Of a DNA stretch of 64,000 bases, positions 56,641 to 64,000 are shown in pieces. Every line of letters begins with the position of its first letter. Position 1 is the first letter of the stretch. The position numbers and the translations under genes were made by a program. This DNA is from Apoderus coryli (Eukaryota > Arthropoda > Insecta > Coleoptera > Attelabidae), in the NCBI GenBank assembly GCA_911728435.2, contig OU452207.1, forward strand, positions 2,108,001-2,172,000, read 5' to 3'. The notes under the pieces were generated by a model, which saw only the letters and a program-made list of their open reading frames with translations, made no database searches and was not told the DNA's origin.

Positions 56641-57917
56641 GAATAATCCGTTATGTGTAGTGAATTAATTAATGAGGTTTTATTAATCTAATCTTAAAAA
56701 TAAACGACGAGAAAACGCACCGAAATCTCCACAACTACACTTGTCTTGTACAACTGTCAACTGTCGGCAATTGGTGCGGTCACCTGTCATATCTGTCATT
56801 GTCACTAGTGTCCGGAAGTGGGATTCTACTATCCTCGATGTTGTCAGATTTGGTGGCAAATTCCTAATTATTTCATGCATGTTAATTGGAATATATTATA
56901 GCTACATGAGCCAAATACCTAATGTATAACACCACCTCTCACAACTCATGTGAAATAATACTGAGTTTTATTAATGGAACTCGCGATAAAATTAAGGTGA
57001 CCGAAAGATCTGTTATTTAAATAAAATAAAACAAATCTTTTACTCTGTGTAGTAAAATAAAACAATTTTTGAATCATTAAAAAGGTTTAAAATTATTTTA
57101 TTCAACTATAATAATTCTTTTATGCGAGTAGTAATCAATTATGTTGTAATATTAAAAGTCAATTTGTATTCAATATGGCACCATTGTAATGTACAGTTTG
57201 TTCTCCCACCGGCACAGACATAATTGAATGATAAAATACGCATGTGAGTCTATTTTTGTACGATGTTGCTAAATATGGCAGCTAAAATATGTTATTTTAG
57301 TTAATTTCTTTAGTATCACCACTGTCGGGATAGTTTGTGTTAGTTTTTAACAAAATCTAACTATTACAGCATTGTACCTTTTTTATTTAATAGATTTCAA
57401 TCCGTCCTCAGTTACAAACGGAATACTTTTGGCTCAAGTAAGTGTCCTAGAGAAGTTATGCAACACAAAATACACGTCATGTTTACAAAAGAATATAAAG
57501 TTGCCTATACGTAGGTAGTAGGTGTTTGTATGTATGTGCTTTATAACGATTTTCTGAAAGTTCTATGCAGGGCCGGTTTCAGTTTTATTTTGTATTAAAT
57601 TGTTAGTGTAGGTTAGTTAAGAATTCTTATAATAATGTGCAGAATAACATGTTGGTCATAAATACTTTCTGTCTTTTCAAAACTAATAAAAATTACAAAT
57701 TTTAGTATTTTTGGTTCTTTCTTAAAAAACCTCAAAGTATTTTTATTATTGTTGGTAATTCAAAACAGTGATGTAGGTACGCATAATCAGGGGGTCAATT
57801 TCAGGGTTCTACTGCCCGGTTTTTAGGAATTGACACCCCAGGTTATAGATCAGTAAAATAATTCAATTTTCTTTAACATTTGAACTACTTTAAATATTTT
57901 AATGTTTTGATCTTCTT
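56641..57917. other. Upstream of Usp36, no gene called
   Basis: Probable promoter region of Usp36, then AT-rich sequence. The opposed 62-65 codon frames at 56683-56929 overlap each other and lack domains. Confidence 0.45.
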
Positions 57918-58793
57918 TGGGGTGCAGTGCGTCTGTCTGTCTGTCTGTATACACGGTAACTCAAAAAATACTTGACACATTTTAACCAAATTTGGTACAA
58001 AAATACTACAGGATATATCTAGGTGCTGATCACCTTTAAGGAAACATTGAGCGTAGGCAAAGTGTTTAAAAAAGGGTCAAAAAATTAAAAAAAATTCATA
58101 CTTCTGAAACTTATCCGAAATATTGAATAATTTTTTGTTGATTTAATACAGTATGACCGAAAACATTAACCATACAAAAATTGGATCACATTGGCGTTCG
58201 AAAATAAGGTAAAAAAAGAGTTATAAAATACAAAAAAATCATATTTCCTGAACTTAGCAGAAATATCGACCAGTTATTTATAGCTTTGATTGAATATAAC
58301 CTATGAAATGTATCATTTGCTTACATAGGCGTTCGTAAATAGTGTAAATGGGGTCAAATTAAAAAAATATTTCCCATATAAACTTATTCGAAATATGAAA
58401 TAATATTTCATAGTTGTGATAGAACCTAAAAAATATCACACAGAAGAATTTCTTCACACAGGCGTTCACAAATAATTTAAAAAGGGGTATATAAGAAGTT
58501 GTGATATGAGATAACCTACAAAATGCAGCATAAAAAACTTGTTTACATAGGCGTGCATAAATAGTAGAAAAAGGGTAAAAAGAATTAGACTGTACAAATG
58601 ATTTATTTAGCCTTTTAAGTACCTAGTTGAATTGATGGTGGTGAAATAAAGCTGATGTCTACAATAAACAAAATACTTCATTTGAAAATATAGCTTACAT
58701 ATAAGCTGAGCTTAAATTAGCTATAGCTAAGAGTCTTACGAGAAAAGTAAATGACAGAAATGTGACAAAAATATTACTTTTACACTTATTTCC
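57918..58793 (-). mobile_element. Partial copy of the 2-kb non-autonomous element (copy C)
   Basis: Starts at the GTCT microsatellite (57928-57950), continues TTAACCAAATTTGGTACAAA and the GGCGTTCG units, and ends near ATTACTTTTACACTTA. Both outer ends are missing compared with copies A and B. Orientation as copy B. Confidence 0.75.
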
Positions 58794-59578
58794 GTCAATA
58801 ATGAAAACATAACGTTTTAAATTAAAAAAAAAAATAAGAGAAAAGAAATACAAACTTTTACATCTTGTTTTTTAATTTATACTCAGCCTAGCCTCCTAAC
58901 TTCAGGTAAGTAACGTCTTAATAGAAGATCCGAGGAAAGCCCACTTAATTATAACCCACATGTATATAGTATGCATGCTATAATCAAGCAGGCCAAGTCG
59001 GCTCGAAAGTTTCCATCCCGTAATGCTCTCCAAAAAGAGAATGATGGTAGAAATAAGAGAGAAATTAGCTTGTATACTGTGTGGAGCTAAAATGTAATTT
59101 CATATAGAAAGGCTTTTATTTTAACCAAATTACTATTACTCAAACCTGGTAATATCATTCCTATATTTTGAGAAAAACATTTTAAGGGATGATTCCTTGG
59201 ATGGATAGTTAGAACTAAGGATTACTTTTGATTTTCTAACTTTGGTTCTACTCCTTTTCACATTCAAATTGAACGCCTCAAAATTAGGCTAGATACACAC
59301 TGTCCAAGATAAGAATGGCATAGCAGATAGCAGAAAGCACCATTTAATCACCTTTTAAATGGTGTTTTCAAAAGTAAACCAACTTTAGCCGTTTTCGAAA
59401 AAACAAATTTTTGTGATTTTAGTTTTTATTTATTTCTGACATTATTTTTACAGATATAAGAAAATGAAAAGCACTTTCTCATTGTTACTTTTTAAGGAGA
59501 ATAAGATAGCGTTTTCACAACGACGTTTCTTCTTGGAAAAACCATCTTCAACTTGGTTTGGTCAATACGGCATTGGAT
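58794..59578. other. Intergenic, no gene
   Basis: Sequence between element copies C and B; no supported frame. Confidence 0.4.
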
Positions 59579-59716
59579 TTTTTAGCTCTCCATATCATAT
59601 ATGTAATATATGTATATATGGAGACTATTAGTTTCATGAAAAAAAAAAATTTTTTAATTTCACCGGAAATACTTCTTTTTGGTCATTTTATACATAAATA
59701 AGTAGTTTTAAAAAAA

Positions 59717-59747
<31 letters not shown>

Positions 59748-59748
59748 A

Positions 59749-59779
<31 letters not shown>

Positions 59780-61790
59780 ATCCACGAAAACGCAAAAACC
59801 GCTTAACAGATTTTAACCAAATTTGGTACAAAAATACTATTGGACATGGCAAGGAGCTGATTAGATTTTGGGAAACATTGAGCGTAGGCAAAGGGTTTAA
59901 AAGAGGGTTCAAAAATTAAAAAAAATTCATAGTTCTTAAACTTATCCGAAATACTGCATAATTTTTTACGCATTTAATTGAATATAACCTAAAATATTGA
60001 ACATAAAATATTAGACCACATTGGCGTTCGAAAATAGTGTAAAATGGGGTAAAAAAGATTAAAAAAAAACGTATTTCTTAAAAATAGCAGAAATATTAAC
60101 TAGTTATTGATAGTTTTAATATAATATAACCTATAAAATGTGTCATGAATAACTTACTTTCATAGGCGTTCGTAAATAGTGGAAAAGGGGTCAAAATATA
60201 AAAAATATATATTTCCTAAACTTATTCGAAATATGGAATAATTTTTCATAGTTGTGATACAATATAAGCTAGAAAATATTCCATAAAAGAATTGGTTCAC
60301 ACAGGCGTTCGAAAATAGTTTAAAAAAAGGGTCAAAAACGAAAAAAAAAAACGTTTCCAAAATATACCAGAAAAATTGGCTAACTATATATAGCTTTGAT
60401 ATAAGATAACCTAAAAAATGCAGCATAAAATTTTTATTCACATAGGCGTTCGTAAATAGTAGAAAAAGGGGTAAAATAAAAAAAAATTAAAATGTAAAAA
60501 ATTTTATATTTAACTAGATGAATTGGTGTTAAAAATACACGACAAAAATTAATGTACCATAGACGTCCGTAAAAATTCTATAAAAGGGTCAGAAAAAATT
60601 TGTATCCGTGATAACTCAAAAACCACTTAACGGATTTTAACCACATTTGGTACGAAAATACTACAGGCTATTTATAGGTGGTGATTAACATTGAGCGTAG
60701 GCAACGGGTTTAAAAGAGGGTTCAAAAATTAAAAAAATTATAGTTCTTAAACTTATCCGAAATATTGAATAATTTTTTATAGTTGTGATAGAATATAACC
60801 TAAAAAATGTTACATAAAAGAATTAGTTCACACAGGCGTTCGAAAATAGTGTTAAAAAAGGGTCAAAAACGAAAAAAAAATGTTTCCCAAATATACCAGC
60901 AAAATTGGCTAATTATATATAGCTTTCATATAAGATAACCTAAAAAATGCAGCATAAAAGTTTTATTTACATAGGCGTTCGTAAATAGTAGAAAAAGGGG
61001 TAAAATAAAAAAAATTAAAATGTAAAATTTTTTATATTTAACTAGTTGAGTTGGTGTTAAAAATACACGACACAAATTAATGTTCCATAGGCGTCCGTGA
61101 AAATTCTATAAAAGGGTCAGAAAAAATTTGTATCCGTGATAACTCAAAAACCACTTAACGGATTTTAACCACATTTGGTACGAAAATACTACAGGCTATT
61201 TATAGGTGGTGATTAACATTGAGCGTAGATAATAAGATAACCTAAAAGATGCAGCATAAAATTAATATTTTCATAGGCGTTCGTAAATAGTAAAAAAAAG
61301 GGGTAAAATAAAAAAAAAATTAAAATGTAAAAAATTTTATATTTAACTAGTTGAATTGGTGTTAAAAATACACGACAAAAATTAATGTTCCATAGGCGTC
61401 CGTGAAAATTCTATAAAAGAGTCAGGAAAAAATTGTATCCGTGATAACTCAAAAACCACTTAACGGATAACCTACAACATGCAGCATAACAATTTTGTTT
61501 ACATAGGCGTTCGTAAATAGTAGAAAAGGGGGCAAAATAAATTTTATAATAAAACTAAAAAAAAATCAATTATTTTGCGTACAAAAATTTGGCCTAGATC
61601 TGAAATATAAAATATCTGCGTATAAATAGTGCCTCCAAAGAGAAGAAAAAGGCACAAAACCCGATACAAAAAAAAATAGCTGATGTCTAAAACAAAACAA
61701 AAATTTAGATAAATGACAAAAAGGTCATAAAATTATTACTTTTACACTTAAATATGGAGAGCTATTCGTGCCTCGAGGGCAACAGCTAGT
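59579..61790 (-). mobile_element. About 2.2-kb non-autonomous element with tandem units (copy B)
   Basis: Inverted relative to copy A with the same two ends: AGCTCTCCATATCATATATG at 59579 and CCTCGAGGGCAACAGCTAGT ending at 61790. A longer TCTG run (59717-59780) encodes nothing. Internal units are more numerous than in copy A, including extra blocks at 60590-61480 (CGTGATAACTCAAAAACCAC repeated), which explains the added length. Confidence 0.85.
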
Positions 61791-62450
61791 TATTGTTAAA
61801 TTTTAAGCAATTTTCAATTCAAAAACAGGTGGTGTATTACGTGTAATCGTTTAAACAAGTTTTCATTGGCTTTAGATGTTATTTGAAAGTGCGTTTTATT
61901 TTTTATATCTGTAAAAATATTTTCAGAAATTAATAAAAATCGCAAAAAATAGTTTTTTCAAAATTCCTCGAAATCGGCTAATAATATTATTAATTCATAA
62001 TGGATTTTTTCTTGGGATGAGGTTCTAATTAAAACACATTGTAAGTGAACCAACTTCTGTTTCACATGTCAGACAACAACAGCGCTGTTGAACTTTCAGA
62101 ATCGTTTCCGTTACATTATAGACGAATTGAAGCAACAAATTTTGAATATTTTAATCGGCGACAATTTTCATACATTGAAACATTCTTAAAACAAAAGAAC
62201 ATCTAAAGAATCACATACAAGCATCTGTAGCCAATCCTATCGTAGCTACTTTTTTAAATTATGAAAAAAATCGATACGGGCATCTCTTTCAAAAAATATT
62301 CAAAAATTAAATTTCATACTTCATTCCAAAACTGAAATACTTCCAAATTATAAAATATTTATTGAAAACCTGGCAGACACAATAATTCCAACGGAATATT
62401 CAAACGGTTCTACAATTGGGCCAAATTTTGCTACAATACCAACATCAATG
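61791..62450. other. Intergenic, no gene recognised
   Basis: Short + frames around 62060-62210 (MSDNNSAVELSESFPLHYRR) look protein-like but stop within 50 codons and match nothing I know; possibly a remnant. Confidence 0.35.
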
Positions 62451-63100
62451 AATAATAAGGATGAAAAATTATTTAATGGCAAAGCGGTCTAAAATGCCAA
62501 AAATAGTATGAACACAAAACGCTTAGTCCGCTTTGCCATTAAATTATTTTTCATTTATTATATTTACGGACATGAAATCCTTTTAATTTTTCATTATTTG
62601 GCATTAAACATCGACGACAGAACGCAGAATTGCTGATACCCAAATATTTGGGAGATGCTGGCAGAAGGATAAAATGGCCTCCTGCTAGCGTTTTGTGTTC
62701 ATACTATTTTTATTTATATTTATTTCTATTTATACGACTGGTTTTACCTATACATTGAGTTTGTTCGGCCTCTGCATGGTATAGGATATATGCATTACTA
62801 TGTACATGTAGATGATACGTGTTTACATGTGTCTACTGTTGTGTATCCTATTGTGCTTAAATGCAGGCTGATATTTGTAGATGGGCAACGACTATGGTAC
62901 TCTGACGAGCTCATAACAACAGCGAAACGAATTCGTCAGTATCTGACAACCCATGCCTTGGTCTGGTTCTATTGAATTAGACTGGGGTCCTGCTAAATTA
63001 AACAAAATTTTTTGTGTAGGTAAAACCAGCATTTTAGTCCGCTTTGCCATTAAATTATTTTTCATTTATTATATTTACGGACATGAAATCCTTTTAATAA
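62451..63100. repeat. Nested inverted and direct repeats
   Basis: A 64-bp sequence (62524-62587; TAGTCCGCTTTGCCATTAAA..) recurs directly at 63035-63098. Its first part also occurs inverted at 62460-62497. A perfect 25-bp inverted repeat (AAAAATAGTATGAACACAAA + ACGCT) sits at 62499-62523 and 62687-62711, and CTGGTTTTACC (62739-62749) is inverted at about 63020-63030. The pattern suggests small elements inserted in one another. Confidence 0.85.
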
Positions 63101-63536
63101 TAAGGATTGTCATCAAATCATTTCTAGTGTTGAGAAAGTTATAACAAATTTGAACAACAGAAAAAAATTATATTAGATTGGGGAATGTCGCAGGTTGTTT
63201 TACAGTCATCAGTTTTGATAATTTGACATTGCATGTATTTTTAAGTTGTTTTTTTTTTTGTGATATTATACTATAGGTAGTATTGAATGTGTAATATTTA
63301 GAATATTATTTAGTATAATATATACTAACATGCATAGTAAAAATTTATTAATTACATAAGTTTATTTCCTAAATTTATTATTAGTGCTTAGGCGTTGCGA
63401 ATTTTGTTAGCTATGATATCTATAGGTACCTATATATAAATAATATTAATAACAAATTAATTTATTGGCATAATTTGAGTACAAAGAAATATATAGCTTA
63501 AAAGGTCAAGATACAATGTTATTTTTTTTTTGGAAT
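63101..63536. other. AT-rich intergenic sequence
   Basis: No gene or RNA signal; ends in a T run at 63523-63532. Confidence 0.4.
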
Positions 63537-63873
63537 GCAAGAACTTGGCCCAACTAGAGACGAAAATACAGGGCAGTATAGAATAAAAACCAACCAAGAA
63601 CTCAAAGAACTCCACACTGATACCAACATAATAAACGAAATAAGGGGCAGGAGACTACAGTGGGCACGACACGTTAAAAGAATGCCAGATGATAGAATGG
63701 TGAAACTGGTGTGGAAGGAGGTTCCGTCCATTAGGTCGACCCCGCCTCAGATAGAGGGATAATATTACAAAAGATCTAAAAGGCATGGAGATTGAAGATG
63801 GCCACGCTCGGATGCTTGATAGAGAAGGATGGAGACTTGTGGTCGAGTCGGCAAAAACTCATCCAGGGTTGTG
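63537..63873 (+). mobile_element. RTE-type LINE C-terminal fragment
   Basis: Codons read NQELKELHTDTNIINEIRGR then RLQWARHVKRMPDDRMVKLVW; after a break near 63735 they continue RDNITKDLKGMEIED and DREGWRLVVESAKTHPGL with a stop at 63871-63873. ReRLxWxxHVxRMPD and the terminal RDGWRxVVxxAKTHxGL pattern are typical of RTE-clade ORF2 ends. Only the 3' end is present. Confidence 0.85.
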
Positions 63874-64000
63874 AAGCCACAGATGATGATGATGAAAAAT
63901 TAAGCGAAAACATGAGTTCTGGAGCGTGAAAAATAAATAAATACGGCACTGGAATCTAGGTAAAATACCGGATAATGAGACTGTTATTACTTTTTTGATA

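Noticed and set aside
56683..56929. Possible divergent gene upstream of Usp36
   Set aside because: Two short frames overlap on opposite strands, without domains or splice signals.
59716..59919. Frame reading [11 protein letters not shown]
   Set aside because: Encoded by a TCTG microsatellite inside a transposable element.

Overview
The window is nuclear DNA of an insect. It is AT-rich, and its genes are split by many introns with GT..AG borders. Two conserved genes read clearly as insect orthologues: a type I PKA regulatory subunit and the deubiquitinase Usp36/scrawny. Jockey-type, RTE-type, hAT-like and Tc1/mariner debris fills most of the rest. The order is not certain; a repeat-rich beetle-like genome is a guess, not a demonstration.

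Three protein-coding genes are supported. (1) Pka-R1, + strand, 4023-13297: the last six coding exons (317 codons plus stop). The N-terminal dimerisation exons lie outside the window or were not recognised. (2) A 613-aa secreted, histidine-rich, Asn/Leu/Phe-rich protein of unknown function, - strand, 24647-19193. It has three exons, a signal peptide and a good TATA/TCAGT core promoter. (3) Usp36, - strand, 56009-33775: 11 coding exons whose phases all agree, giving 936 aa and a basic C-terminal tail. A non-coding first exon probably ends at 56547.

The introns are where the unusual material lies. A 192-bp satellite with higher-order structure fills the first Pka-R1 intron seen (4390-8876). The last Pka-R1 intron holds Jockey and mariner pieces and, just before the final exon, a hammerhead ribozyme-like fold in sense orientation (13111-13153). 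A second hammerhead with a complete textbook core lies in sense orientation in a Usp36 intron (41113-41154, - strand). Two weaker relatives occur at 49331-49375 (+) and 26449-26575 (-). Usp36 introns also hold a 212-bp array touching the last 3' splice site, a 290-bp array, a TIR-bounded mariner relic, a long perfect hairpin and LINE pieces.

Region by region: 1-3349, two LINE fragments; 4023-13297, Pka-R1; 14244-17665, two satellite arrays and dispersed repeats; 19193-24688, the secreted-protein gene with a 2.3-kb LINE inside its first intron; 24690-33470, LINE tail, hammerhead-like element, a foldback element with an Asp/Ser-coding-like minisatellite, and a hAT relic whose 3' end is tandemly amplified; 33775-56640, Usp36; 57918-61790, two further copies of a roughly 2-kb non-autonomous element (one inside Usp36, at 53218-55103); 62451-63873, nested inverted repeats and an RTE tail.

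No bacterial-type operon, CRISPR array, rRNA or convincing tRNA gene was seen. The three genes show no evident functional link. The common theme is tandem amplification of transposon parts inside introns, and repeated occurrence of hammerhead-type self-cleaving RNA motifs.
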